This document shows positions 52,163 to 60,196 of a DNA stretch of 64,000 nt, one piece after another. The stretch comes from Peptococcaceae bacterium. Lineage in GTDB: Bacteria > Bacillota > Peptococcia > Peptococcales > Peptococcaceae. The stretch is from NCBI GenBank assembly GCA_017399005.1, contig JAFQEO010000003.1:23808-87807 (forward strand), read 5' to 3'. Position numbers and translations under genes: made by a program. How positions within the stretch are numbered: the stretch's first letter is position 1; each line of letters begins with the position of its first letter. The notes under the pieces were generated by a model. That model did no database searches, was not told where the DNA came from, and saw only the letters and a list, made by a program, of their open reading frames with translations.

Positions 52163-52249
52163 ATGTTAAAAACAGTATTAAGAGTTATCAAAAGCGTTCT
52201 GGTTCAGTTTGTTGTAATGTGTTTGAGCAATAAGGCAGCATATTGTTAA
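52163..52249 (+). CDS. Hydrophobic peptide (28 aa)
   Basis: The ORF begins MLKTVLRVIKSVLVQFVVMC, a basic amphipathic/hydrophobic helix. AAAGGAGG lies 8 bases upstream, an ideal SD, which argues that this very short ORF is translated. Function unknown; the size and character resemble membrane-active peptides such as type I toxins. Confidence 0.5.
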   Translation: MLKTVLRVIKSVLVQFVVMCLSNKAAYC

Positions 52250-52271
52250 GTCACAAAAGGAGTGTTGATGT

Positions 52272-52385
52272 ATGAATCGAGATAATTTAGTAGCAGGAGT
52301 AGGGCAGTTTATCTTAATTACACTTGCAACGGCAGTGTGTCTAGTAATTGAGTTAATCACTGATGAAGAAGATGAATATTTCTAA
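52272..52385 (+). CDS. Small single-span membrane peptide (37 aa)
   Basis: The ORF begins MNRDNLVAGVGQFILITLAT, continues as a membrane helix, and ends with an acidic DEEDEYF tail. AAAGGAG lies upstream at about 9 bases. It follows the 28-residue peptide by 22 bases. Function unknown. Confidence 0.5.
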   Translation: MNRDNLVAGVGQFILITLATAVCLVIELITDEEDEYF

Positions 52386-52562
52386 AAGTGAGCCAATAGG
52401 ATGGCTATTAATTATGGGTTATCTCATAATTAAAAAAACAATGTATTTGATACATCATCAGTATATATCATGAGGGTATACTTAATTGAAACACTAAAAT
52501 GTATGGTTTGGGGGATAATTGTATGATTATCCTCCATTTTATTTTGAAGGGAGTTATGAATT

Positions 52563-53117
52563 ATGAAGATTGGATATATTCGTGTAAGTACACGGGAACA
52601 GAATATTGCACGCCAAGAGGTTCTCATGGAGGAATTAGGTGTGGAAGAGGTATTTATAGATAAACAGAGCGGCAAGGATGTCAATCGCCCAGAACTGCAG
52701 AAGATGATGGAATATGTACGTAAAGGTGATGTTGTTATCGTAGAATCCATTAGTAGATTTGCTCGTAACACTCGTGATTTGCTTGACTTGATTGATAGGT
52801 TGCAGCAGAAAGAAGTTGAATTCGTATCTAAGAAGGAAAGTATCGATACAACAACACCAACAGGGAAATTTATGCTGACAATCTTTGGGGCAGTTTCGGA
52901 ATTGGAACGGGAATATACGCTGCAGCGACAGCGGGAGGGCATCGAAATTGCAAAGGCACAAGGGAAATATAAAGGCAGAAAAGCAACGCCATTGCCGGCG
53001 AACTTTGAGAAAGTTGTCCAGCAATGGCGTAATGGCGAAATCACGGCAAGAAAAGCAATGAAACTATTAAACATGTCGCCTAGCACCTTTTATCGGAAAG
53101 CAAAAGTAGTAGATTAA
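52563..53117 (+). CDS. Serine resolvase/invertase
   Basis: The 184-residue protein has catalytic Ser9 (GYIRVSTREQN), the SRFARNTRDLLDLI and GAVSELEREYTLQRQREGI segments, and a C-terminal helix-turn-helix (ITARKAMKLLNMSPSTFYRKAK). It fits a dimer resolvase or DNA invertase that keeps an extrachromosomal form monomeric. Its stop overlaps that of the convergent unknown gene. Confidence 0.93.
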   Translation: MKIGYIRVSTREQNIARQEVLMEELGVEEVFIDKQSGKDVNRPELQKMMEYVRKGDVVIVESISRFARNTRDLLDLIDRLQQKEVEFVSKKESIDTTTPTGKFMLTIFGAVSELEREYTLQRQREGIEIAKAQGKYKGRKATPLPANFEKVVQQWRNGEITARKAMKLLNMSPSTFYRKAKVVD

Positions 53118-54274
53118 AGTCTGAATAATGTTTCTACGAAAAAATCGGGTGATTGTGTCCTAATTTCCTTAGGCTTTACGAGAGTTTCTGAATTTAGATA
53201 TTCATGTAACGCATCAGAAAACTCTTCTTTGAAGTCATCACTCCAGGCTATATGGGACTGAGAAAAGCTATAAATAAATAAAAATACGGAATCAAAGTAA
53301 TTTACTTTTTTAGAAACACCATATGATAAATGAAAACAAGCATTCATGCAACGTTTAAAAACAGCTAACGAATCCTCGAAGGCAGTAACAGTAAGAAGCG
53401 ATTTCTTATAATTAGGGCTTGTGAAAAAATTTTTTATGTTGTTTGTATACACAAGGTGTGGTTTATCAAATTCATCATACGCATTTGCTAAGTAGTTATG
53501 AATAGTTGTTTTCACATAGTTTTCGTTATTTTTTATTGCGGCTTCATACTTTTCATATTCAACATCGTCTTCTACATATACTCTTTGAGGACAATCCTTA
53601 TGAGTGAAAGATAAATAAGAATATAATATATAAGGCAAATATGTGAGAATAGAATTATTGCTAGCTTCAACAAGTTTGGATATTTCGCTCTCTGAAAGAT
53701 CCTCTATTTTTTTTAGCTGGTGTGTAGTCTCATTAAACGAAAATACATCACTAATATTTTCAGAAAAGTATTTTTCGTAGTATTCTGCATACGCTGGCTT
53801 ATTTCCAAAGTATAAAGGCATACTTGCATAGAGATAATCTAGTGCATCGCACCAAATTTTTCGAAAAACAAAATTATACTTTTTTGCTTCTTCTGATAGA
53901 TATGTTTTTTTCTTAACACCTCTTTTTGGAGAACTTTCCTTTATAGTGTGCTCCTGTTTCAATTCCTCTTTTTCGATTAAATGAATATTGGCAATAGCTG
54001 AAGCGATATCGTTTATCGTTTTTTGACCTTGCGCAGATTCTTTCCCGTTAATGGTAACGGCTGTCTCCATTTTTAACTGATATTGCTTTTGTAATTCTGC
54101 AAAATTTTCAGCAGATAATAAAGTAGCATTTGCTAAGTCTTCTTCGCAAAAATATAAATCTGCACTCTTAATTTCTTCGATACTGTTGAGAGACAAAAAA
54201 ATCTCATTTGCGAGAGGTACCATGTCTACATCGATTACAGTATTAATGTCTTTTTCTTTATTCAAAAAAACCAT
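53114..54274 (-). CDS. Unknown cytoplasmic protein (386 aa)
   Basis: The protein is AT-rich in coding, mostly helical, with no signal peptide or clear membrane span, and has a Lys-rich linker (about 110-125). Segments such as WCDALDYLYASMPLYFGNKP and YLPYILYSYLSFTHKDCPQR are notable for Tyr/Phe content. It is one of two genes facing left in the element, so it may be independently controlled cargo. I recognise no domain. Confidence 0.65.
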   Translation of the reverse strand: MVFLNKEKDINTVIDVDMVPLANEIFLSLNSIEEIKSADLYFCEEDLANATLLSAENFAELQKQYQLKMETAVTINGKESAQGQKTINDIASAIANIHLIEKEELKQEHTIKESSPKRGVKKKTYLSEEAKKYNFVFRKIWCDALDYLYASMPLYFGNKPAYAEYYEKYFSENISDVFSFNETTHQLKKIEDLSESEISKLVEASNNSILTYLPYILYSYLSFTHKDCPQRVYVEDDVEYEKYEAAIKNNENYVKTTIHNYLANAYDEFDKPHLVYTNNIKNFFTSPNYKKSLLTVTAFEDSLAVFKRCMNACFHLSYGVSKKVNYFDSVFLFIYSFSQSHIAWSDDFKEEFSDALHEYLNSETLVKPKEIRTQSPDFFVETLFRL

Positions 54275-54450
54275 CCCCTTTGTGTATTATTAACCTTTTA
54301 TTTTATCCTATTCTGATAAAAGAATCAAGACTTCTGATTCGTCAAATACCGTGGTCTTGGATTGTGTGATTGATTGTAAAATCTGTTATACAATCTCTAC
54401 ATAACATATTTCAAATCGGCCGGTAGAAATATGAATTAATATTTCATAAC

Positions 54451-54493
54451 GGAACCTGGCTAACTTCGCTAACAAAGAAGTGACACCGGTTCC
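54451..54493. promoter_or_regulatory. Nested hairpin upstream of the helicase gene
   Basis: GGAACC-T-GG (54451) pairs with CC-GGTTCC (ending 54493) and an inner ACTTC/GAAGT stem (54463/54477) closes the loop. The start codon lies 20 bases beyond, after AAAGGGG. Possible roles are a structured leader or single-strand replication origin hairpin. Confidence 0.6.
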
Positions 54494-54513
54494 TCTGCAA
54501 AGGGGCGAAAAAA

Positions 54514-56124
54514 ATGTATTCCTATGAATATGAGGATGAGAATTGGTATTACGATGACTACGAGGAAGAGACCGAAAAGCAAACTCAAATGGCTAAACTG
54601 CGTAAGAAACTGAAAAAGCATAAGCAGAAAGTAAAAGAGTTAGAAGAAGAGCTGGAATATGAAACGACTCCGACGGAAGAAGAAGAGGAGGAATATAATC
54701 AAAGGTTTCTTGAACACTTGAACCAGGGAGAATATCCAGACACAGTCTCGCCCAAAGGTATGTTTTATTGTAGTTCTGAATACTCGGAGCCACAACAAAA
54801 CTCAGAAAAAGAATCGCCACAAAAGTTGGCTGTACGGTTAACTAATAGCGTTCTTCAGACTGAAATTATAAAAGTGGCTGATGGGATTGTATATCAATAT
54901 ATCTCGCAGCAAGGACGATATATTGCCTTGTCAGATAGTACATTGAACTATGTAATTATGAAGTGCATCTCAGAAGAAGATAGAGATAGGGTGTCTAGAA
55001 AGGTGTTAACAGAGATTCGTGATAGACTTAGATGTCTTCCAGAACTTAAATGCTCAATGGAAGATTTTGATAAAAATCCAATGCGAATAAATTGTATGAA
55101 TGGGATTGTTGAAATGGATCCGTATACTGACACAATTACAGTACTGAAGCATTCTCCTGACATTTTATTCACATATGTAGTAAATGCAGAGTATGAGGAA
55201 TTGGATGAAGATGGCTATCGAAATGAAGCAAATGCTTTTGAGCAATATTGCAAAACATCTTTCGCAGATGATGTTGTTGCTAAAAGAAATCTTCTGTTGG
55301 AACAAATGGGCTACGCAATTTCGGATTCAACTGATGGAAAATGTATGTTATTAGGGATTGGAAGCGCAAATGGTGGTAAAAGTTTGACTGCAAAATTTGT
55401 TTCGATGCTATTTCACAGTGATAATTTATGTGCGATTTCATTGCATGAGATTTTTTCGGAATTTGCAAGAGCTAGATTACTTGGGAAAAAGCTGAATATT
55501 TTAGCAGAGATGTCGTCTAAGAAGTTGCACGGAATTGATGTTTTGAAAAGCATCACCTCAGGAGATACCATTAGTGCAGCGTTTAAAGGGAAAGACAGCT
55601 TTGAATTCCCGGTAAAAACGAAACTGTGGTTTTTTGCTAACAATTTTCCTGTACCTGCGGATATTGACCCTTCCGATGGATTTTTTAATCGATTAGTTCC
55701 ATTAATTTATGCTACATCTATTCCGCCAGAAGAACAGGACAAAAATCTGTTGAAGAAATTATGGAATGAAAGAAACTTGATTGTTTCTATGGCAATTGAT
55801 GCATATTTAGTGTTGGTACAACGGAACTACAGATTCAGATTCCCAAAAGATTCCCGGGATTTCTTAGATGGATATAAGGCTAATATGAATTCTGTTCGTG
55901 CTTTTGTAGAAGATTGTCTAGTAGTTGCTCCAGACAAAAAAGTTTTAACACGGGATATTGTTGAAAAATATGCAGAATTCTGTATAAACAATGGATTGGA
56001 AAAGATGAAAATCGCGGAAATTCATTTGCAACTTCGCTCTGTTTCTGGAGTATATCCATGTAGAATTGCTCCGAATAACTGGAGAGGGTATGCGGGAATT
56101 GGTTTAAAAGAGGCAGTAGAATAA
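54514..56124 (+). CDS. D5/P4-type SF3 helicase (phage-plasmid replication protein)
   Basis: The 536-residue protein begins with about 75 highly acidic/basic coiled-coil residues, then a D5-N-like region and an SF3 AAA+ core. Walker A is GSANGGKS (283-290), Walker B region KLNILAEMS, sensor KLWFFANN and FFNRL with the Arg finger. Most relatives carry an N-terminal primase-polymerase domain, which is not visible here. It suggests that the element replicates autonomously after excision. Confidence 0.88.
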   Translation: MYSYEYEDENWYYDDYEEETEKQTQMAKLRKKLKKHKQKVKELEEELEYETTPTEEEEEEYNQRFLEHLNQGEYPDTVSPKGMFYCSSEYSEPQQNSEKESPQKLAVRLTNSVLQTEIIKVADGIVYQYISQQGRYIALSDSTLNYVIMKCISEEDRDRVSRKVLTEIRDRLRCLPELKCSMEDFDKNPMRINCMNGIVEMDPYTDTITVLKHSPDILFTYVVNAEYEELDEDGYRNEANAFEQYCKTSFADDVVAKRNLLLEQMGYAISDSTDGKCMLLGIGSANGGKSLTAKFVSMLFHSDNLCAISLHEIFSEFARARLLGKKLNILAEMSSKKLHGIDVLKSITSGDTISAAFKGKDSFEFPVKTKLWFFANNFPVPADIDPSDGFFNRLVPLIYATSIPPEEQDKNLLKKLWNERNLIVSMAIDAYLVLVQRNYRFRFPKDSRDFLDGYKANMNSVRAFVEDCLVVAPDKKVLTRDIVEKYAEFCINNGLEKMKIAEIHLQLRSVSGVYPCRIAPNNWRGYAGIGLKEAVE

Positions 56125-56145
56125 CTATAGTTGTATAAAATCTAC

Positions 56146-56186
56146 CCATACCATCTCCTTATCCGAAATCATGGGAGATGGTATGG
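56146..56186. repeat. 13-bp perfect inverted repeat before the tyrosine recombinase gene
   Basis: CCATACCATCTCC and GGAGATGGTATGG with a 15-base loop; no T-run, followed by AAAAGGAGG. A possible earlier start (56171) would lie within the hairpin, so the start at 56216 is preferred. Confidence 0.7.
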
Positions 56187-56215
56187 AAAAGGAGGTTCTG
56201 AGGAGGAGAATATTT

Positions 56216-57238
56216 ATGGTGATTGATATTCATGATAAAGAAGAAACAACGGTGAATGAATGGTTACAGGGATGGTTAGACCGTAAATATGAAAATGTAC
56301 AGGCTAGTACACATCAGAATTATACATCTTTGCTAAGGCCAGTACAGCAACTTTATGTAAATGTACCGCTAGTAGAATTAAGCACGGAAGAATTACAGAC
56401 ATATATTGATTTACTATTAGAAGCTGGTTTATACAGTGCAGCATGGCATGTTCGTGATTTATTGAAAGCTGCATTAGATGATGCTGTAAGAATGCATAAA
56501 TTATGTGAGAATCCTGCTAGAAAGCTTATGGTGCCGTATAAGGAATCTCAGACTATTAAGGCATTAACAAAAGATATGCAACAACTGTTTTTAAAGTCAT
56601 TAGAGAATGAACGCACCAAAAATTTATTCGCATTTCAGTTGTTAACGGGGCTTCGCCCCGGTGAAGTCTGTGCTTTGCAATGGTCTGATATAGATTGGGA
56701 TAACAAAACTGTGGTAATTCAACGAAATGTACGGAGAGTGAAAGATGAGTTTAATCAGAGCAGATTAACTTTATCGCCTACGAAGAATGGCTGTAACCGT
56801 ATATTGCTTTTAAGTGATACTATGTTAATACTTTTGCGGAATCAGAAGTTATTACAGCAAAAAGAAATATGTGATGGCGGATATCAGGAAACGCAGTTTG
56901 TATTTACTACCAAGAACGGTACCCTGCTAGAATCGACCAGCTTAAATAGGACGTTAAAAAAAGTACAGAAAAAGATGTCAGAAAGGGACTTACAGAAAGG
57001 CGGCAGCGGTGTTATACCGGCATTTACAGCACATTCATTACGCCATACATTTGCTACAAGGGCACTAGAAGCAAATGTTCCTCCTAAGGTGTTGGCCTAT
57101 TGGTTAGGGCACAAAACGGTTAGAATCACATTGGATGTATATCAGCATATACTGCCGGAATTTAATCAAAGTAGTGTTGAAAAAATGGATGAAAAGATGC
57201 AGCAAATGTGTATTGATTGGATTCACACAATAAAATAG
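56216..57238 (+). CDS. Tyrosine recombinase (phage integrase family)
   Basis: The 340-residue protein has an N-terminal SAM-like core-binding domain (about 12-95) and a catalytic domain with Arg147 (TGLRPGEV), His273/Arg276 (HSLRHTFATR), His299 (LGHKTV) and Tyr309 (LDVYQH), the complete set. It starts at ATG 56216 after GAGGAGGAG. It may resolve, invert or integrate; the insertion at cotJC, however, has the signature of the serine enzyme further right. Confidence 0.93.
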   Translation: MVIDIHDKEETTVNEWLQGWLDRKYENVQASTHQNYTSLLRPVQQLYVNVPLVELSTEELQTYIDLLLEAGLYSAAWHVRDLLKAALDDAVRMHKLCENPARKLMVPYKESQTIKALTKDMQQLFLKSLENERTKNLFAFQLLTGLRPGEVCALQWSDIDWDNKTVVIQRNVRRVKDEFNQSRLTLSPTKNGCNRILLLSDTMLILLRNQKLLQQKEICDGGYQETQFVFTTKNGTLLESTSLNRTLKKVQKKMSERDLQKGGSGVIPAFTAHSLRHTFATRALEANVPPKVLAYWLGHKTVRITLDVYQHILPEFNQSSVEKMDEKMQQMCIDWIHTIK

Positions 57239-57356
57239 ATAAAGCGAAAAAATATAAAAATCATCCATATATTCTTTTGTGTAGAAGCAAAGAAGAGAAA
57301 AATTTTGTACTAGGCAGGCAAAATAAACCATATAAGTTTTATAGGAGGTGGTTTGC

Positions 57357-57509
57357 ATGAACCATATGATGATAACACCAGTACAATTATGTGAAGAAGA
57401 CAAAATGGTTTTTCATAACCATTTAAAAGTAGGTATGATTATGGAACTGGAACGGCAGCAATTGCTTACTCCAGAACAAACACGTCAGATACTGAAAAAA
57501 TATGAGTAA
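57357..57509 (+). CDS. Small protein (50 aa), SHOCT-like tail
   Basis: The ORF starts MNHMMITPVQLCEEDKMVF and ends LLTPEQTRQILKKYE, a short helical motif like SHOCT-type tails of element-encoded proteins. GGAGG lies 9 bases before the ATG. It lies directly before the large serine recombinase gene. Function unknown. Confidence 0.6.
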   Translation: MNHMMITPVQLCEEDKMVFHNHLKVGMIMELERQQLLTPEQTRQILKKYE

Positions 57510-57511
57510 TG

Positions 57512-57550
57512 AAGATTAAAGTGGTTGTGATATACAGCCACTTTAATCTT
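57512..57550. repeat. 13-bp perfect inverted repeat before the large serine recombinase gene
   Basis: AAGATTAAAGTGG and CCACTTTAATCTT with a 13-base loop, ending 24 bases before the recombinase start. The SD (AAAGGAG) lies just after it. Confidence 0.75.
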
Positions 57551-57573
57551 GCCAAATAAAGGAGAAATTATAT

Positions 57574-59190
57574 ATGAATAATAAGCAATTAAAAGTCGCA
57601 GCATATTGTAGAGTTTCCACTGATAAAGAAGATCAGGCCAATTCCCTGGAAAGTCAACGTCAGTATTTTGAAGCATATATCACACGGCAGGAAGATTGGG
57701 ATTTGGTCGAAGTATATTATGACGAAGGGATTAGTGGGACGTCATTAAAGAACAGGGATGGTTTTAATCGGATGCTAGAGGCCGCCCGTTCAAGAAAAAT
57801 TGATGTTATTTTAACAAAAGAAGTAAGTCGTTTTGCTCGAAATACAGTTGATACACTCCAGATAACACGTGAATTAAAACAGTTAGGAGTTGGGGTGCAT
57901 TTTTTGAATGATGGAATCAACACAATGGACACGGAGAGAGATTGGGAGTTGCGTTTAGCTATTATGGCAAGTATTGCACAGGAGGAAAGCCGAAAGACAT
58001 CTGAACGTGTGAAGTGGGGCCAAAAACGCCAAATGGAAAAAGGTGTAGTGTTTGGCCGGGATATGTTGGGCTATAGAGTGGAGAACGGGAAACTGATAAT
58101 TGTACCAGAAGAAGCGGAAATTGTTCGGTTGATTTTTCATAAGTACCTAAATGAAGGAAAGGGAACGACTACTATTGCCAAAGAATTGCACGAAGCAGGG
58201 ATTTTTACAATTAACGGGAACCTTTGGAGTAATACAGTGTTATTACGATTACTGCGAAACGAAAAATATGTTGGCGATTTGCTACAGAAAAAAACATATA
58301 CGCCTGACTATTTAACGCACAGCAAAAAGTATAATAAAGGTGAAGAAGAACAGGTTTATCTTAAAGATCATCATGAAGCGATTATTGACAGAGAAACATG
58401 GGAGGCTACCCAGCGTGAGTTGGAAAGACGTTCACCTAGTCCGGAGCATAAAACCAAACATTCAAATCGTTATTGGTGTAGTGGAAAATTAATTTGTGGA
58501 GAATGCGGAAAGTATGTAGTTAGTCGCAAGAAAAAACTGAAGAATGGAGGGATAAGAAAGGCATGGATGTGTGTATCGGCTACGCAGCATGGAATCAGTA
58601 AAGTTGATGCAGATGGAAATCTCATTGGATGCGATAATAAAGAGGTGAATGATAAAGTTATACAAGCGGCAGCGAAATATACATTAAGTCTCGTTCAGAG
58701 CGACAAAGATAAATTAGTTTCAGAGGTGATGAATGAAATACGTTCTGTTCAAAAAAATGTGCCAAAAGTAGATGTGGCCAAATTACAAAAGGAGATAGAA
58801 AACCTGGAAAAGAAAAAGATTAAGATTGTTGATCTTTTTCTTGAAGAAACTTTAACGAAAGAGACATTTATGAAGCAGCAACAGCATTTTGATGATGAAA
58901 TAGCGAAAGTAAAATTGAAAATTAACGGTGTTGAACAATGGGAGGAAATGCAGGCTCGGCAGATTGAAATGTATGAAAAAATGATATTGCAATTAGAGCG
59001 AATGATTTGTTTTGATTTAGAAAGTGAGGAGATTTATAAGCAGGTAATTGGAAAGATTATCTTGTACAAAAACAAAAAACTAGAAGTCAGATTAAATGGT
59101 ATTCCGGTAAATGTGTTGATGCGTTATACTGTTAGCGGAAAGTGCGAAGATTATAAGGTGGAATTTGATGAAGTGGAATTAGTAGCATAG
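57574..59190 (+). CDS. Large serine recombinase (element integrase)
   Basis: The 538-residue protein has an N-terminal resolvase domain with catalytic Ser15 (YCRVSTDKEDQ), SRFARNTVDTLQ and QEESRKTSERVKWG, a recombinase domain (GYRVENGKLIIVPEEAEIVRLIF), a zinc ribbon (CGECGKYV, with more Cys later) and a C-terminal coiled coil (about 395-450). It is 49 bases from the right cotJC fragment. It is the probable enzyme for insertion into and excision from cotJC. Confidence 0.95.
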   Translation: MNNKQLKVAAYCRVSTDKEDQANSLESQRQYFEAYITRQEDWDLVEVYYDEGISGTSLKNRDGFNRMLEAARSRKIDVILTKEVSRFARNTVDTLQITRELKQLGVGVHFLNDGINTMDTERDWELRLAIMASIAQEESRKTSERVKWGQKRQMEKGVVFGRDMLGYRVENGKLIIVPEEAEIVRLIFHKYLNEGKGTTTIAKELHEAGIFTINGNLWSNTVLLRLLRNEKYVGDLLQKKTYTPDYLTHSKKYNKGEEEQVYLKDHHEAIIDRETWEATQRELERRSPSPEHKTKHSNRYWCSGKLICGECGKYVVSRKKKLKNGGIRKAWMCVSATQHGISKVDADGNLIGCDNKEVNDKVIQAAAKYTLSLVQSDKDKLVSEVMNEIRSVQKNVPKVDVAKLQKEIENLEKKKIKIVDLFLEETLTKETFMKQQQHFDDEIAKVKLKINGVEQWEEMQARQIEMYEKMILQLERMICFDLESEEIYKQVIGKIILYKNKKLEVRLNGIPVNVLMRYTVSGKCEDYKVEFDEVELVA

Positions 59191-59225
59191 TTTATGGCTA
59201 TTGAATAGCAAATTGTCTGAATCAT

Positions 59226-59429
59226 CTAAATAGTATCCTCGGTGCCGATGTCGGTTAATAATGCTTTTGTCTGTCCGGTTGGCATGGTGAACCGCTGGTT
59301 CAGATACTGCAGGCAGGCGGTTAATTCACCGGCAGGGCCGCCGTACTGGGTAATCAGGGTTTTGGCAAATTTCAGGTCTTTGCATTTTACATCAACGGGA
59401 AACTGCAGTTTTTTCTCGTAAATCCACAT
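59226..59429 (-). pseudogene. cotJC: cotJC 5' part, interrupted by the element
   Basis: The fragment encodes MWIYEKKLQFPVDVKC through LLTDIGTED and then enters element DNA, ending TI and a TAG stop (67 residues). It has its own start with AAGGAGG and a TAATG overlap with cotJB. The remaining part is at 43431-43826. The break falls exactly at the GTEE metal-site motif. Confidence 0.94.
59239..59246. other. Right attachment junction (attR core)
   Basis: TCGGTGCC again marks the core. To its left are element bases ATCTAAATAGT (59224-59234) and ATCC; to its right cotJC continues GATGTCGGT. Confidence 0.8.
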
Positions 59430-59722
59430 TATACAGCGCCTCCTTTTTCCCATGGCCATGGGTCGTTAATCCAGCTCCATGGATAAGAAGCCGGGCAATG
59501 ACCGAAGTTGTTCAGCGGGCCGTACAGCAATTCAAAACTGGATTTTGCTTCCCAGTACTGTTCAAACAGCTCGTTGTAATCATTGATTGCCTGCTGACTG
59601 TCGGGATGGGTATCCAGAAACAGGTTCAGGTCAACCAGCGAGAAACTGAGCTGCTGCAGTTCCAGAAGGGCTGCCTCTCTGTTGCGGGAGGTACCTGCCG
59701 GACCGGCGTTATATTTTTTCAT
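59429..59722 (-). CDS. cotJB: CotJB family protein
   Basis: The 97-residue protein has the CotJB pattern: LLELQQLSFSLVDLNLFLDTHPDSQQAINDYN and YPWSWINDPWPWEKGGAV. The family is a spore-coat-associated component in Bacillus; in other anaerobes it is retained with CotJC. The ATG at 59722 has AAGGAG eight bases upstream. It overlaps cotJC by one base. Confidence 0.93.
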   Translation of the reverse strand: MKKYNAGPAGTSRNREAALLELQQLSFSLVDLNLFLDTHPDSQQAINDYNELFEQYWEAKSSFELLYGPLNNFGHCPASYPWSWINDPWPWEKGGAV

Positions 59723-59798
59723 CGCGGACACTCCTTTGTGTTTTGGTTTTAAGTGTTCATATGAAGTTTTGCAATCAGGCTGTTGCTATATGATTGCG

Positions 59799-60005
59799 TC
59801 AGCGTTTTTTCTGCATGCCGTTCATCATAGCCATGCCTGACCCTGGTTTCATAACCGGCTGATTGCAGTTTAATGGTGTATATGGCTGATTCAGTTCGCT
59901 GAATACCGTTCCGATACGCAGGGATTCTGCCGGAGCAAGCGGTGTGGTATACTGCTGCCATGGCACGGAAATCATCCCAAGGCGCATATTTTTCTGTAAC
60001 ATCAT
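59799..60005 (-). CDS. cotJA: CotJA family protein
   Basis: The 68-residue protein includes MRLGMISVPWQQYTTPLAPAESLRIGTVFSELNQPY, diagnostic of CotJA, and a Met/Gly-rich C-terminus. AAGGAGG precedes the ATG. It is the first gene of the interrupted cotJABC operon. Confidence 0.9.
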   Translation of the reverse strand: MMLQKNMRLGMISVPWQQYTTPLAPAESLRIGTVFSELNQPYTPLNCNQPVMKPGSGMAMMNGMQKKR

Positions 60006-60196
60006 AAGCAAACCTCCTTTCCGATAACCTTGTATATCCTATGACTGCCCCGGAAAGATGGTGCGTGTGCATACAGAATTATTTATCTGCGGCACTTGTA
60101 AATCCGAACAGCCATGCATATAATAATAGATACTGTGCCGCAAAGCGGTGCCGTACTATAAATTACAGAAGATTGGGACAGAAGGGATGGATTGCC

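Larger units (their letters stand above)
43827..59246. mobile_element. 15.4-kb integrative element inserted in cotJC
   Basis: The element splits cotJC. Its ends share only an 8-bp core (TCGGTGCC) with the target, as left by large serine recombinases. Fusing its own ends gives ATCTAAATAGT-22 bases-ACTATTTAGAT, a dyad centred on the last two core bases, which is the expected attP form. Its genes are more AT-rich than the flanks. It carries DUF932, a YqaJ nuclease, a candidate annealing protein, a DpnD/PcfM-like protein, a repressor, an unknown membrane module, an excisionase-like protein, a resolvase, an SF3 helicase, a tyrosine recombinase and a large serine recombinase. It has no capsid, terminase, relaxase or type IV secretion genes. 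It is best viewed as a satellite-like or defence-carrying integrative element. Confidence 0.9.

Noticed and set aside
56171..56215. Longer N-terminus for the tyrosine recombinase
   Set aside because: The earlier ATG lies inside a 13-bp hairpin and lacks an SD; the start at 56216 has GAGGAGGAG and fits the family.
43827..59246. Complete prophage
   Set aside because: There are no terminase, portal, capsid, tail, holin or lysin genes; only replication, recombination and cargo genes are present.
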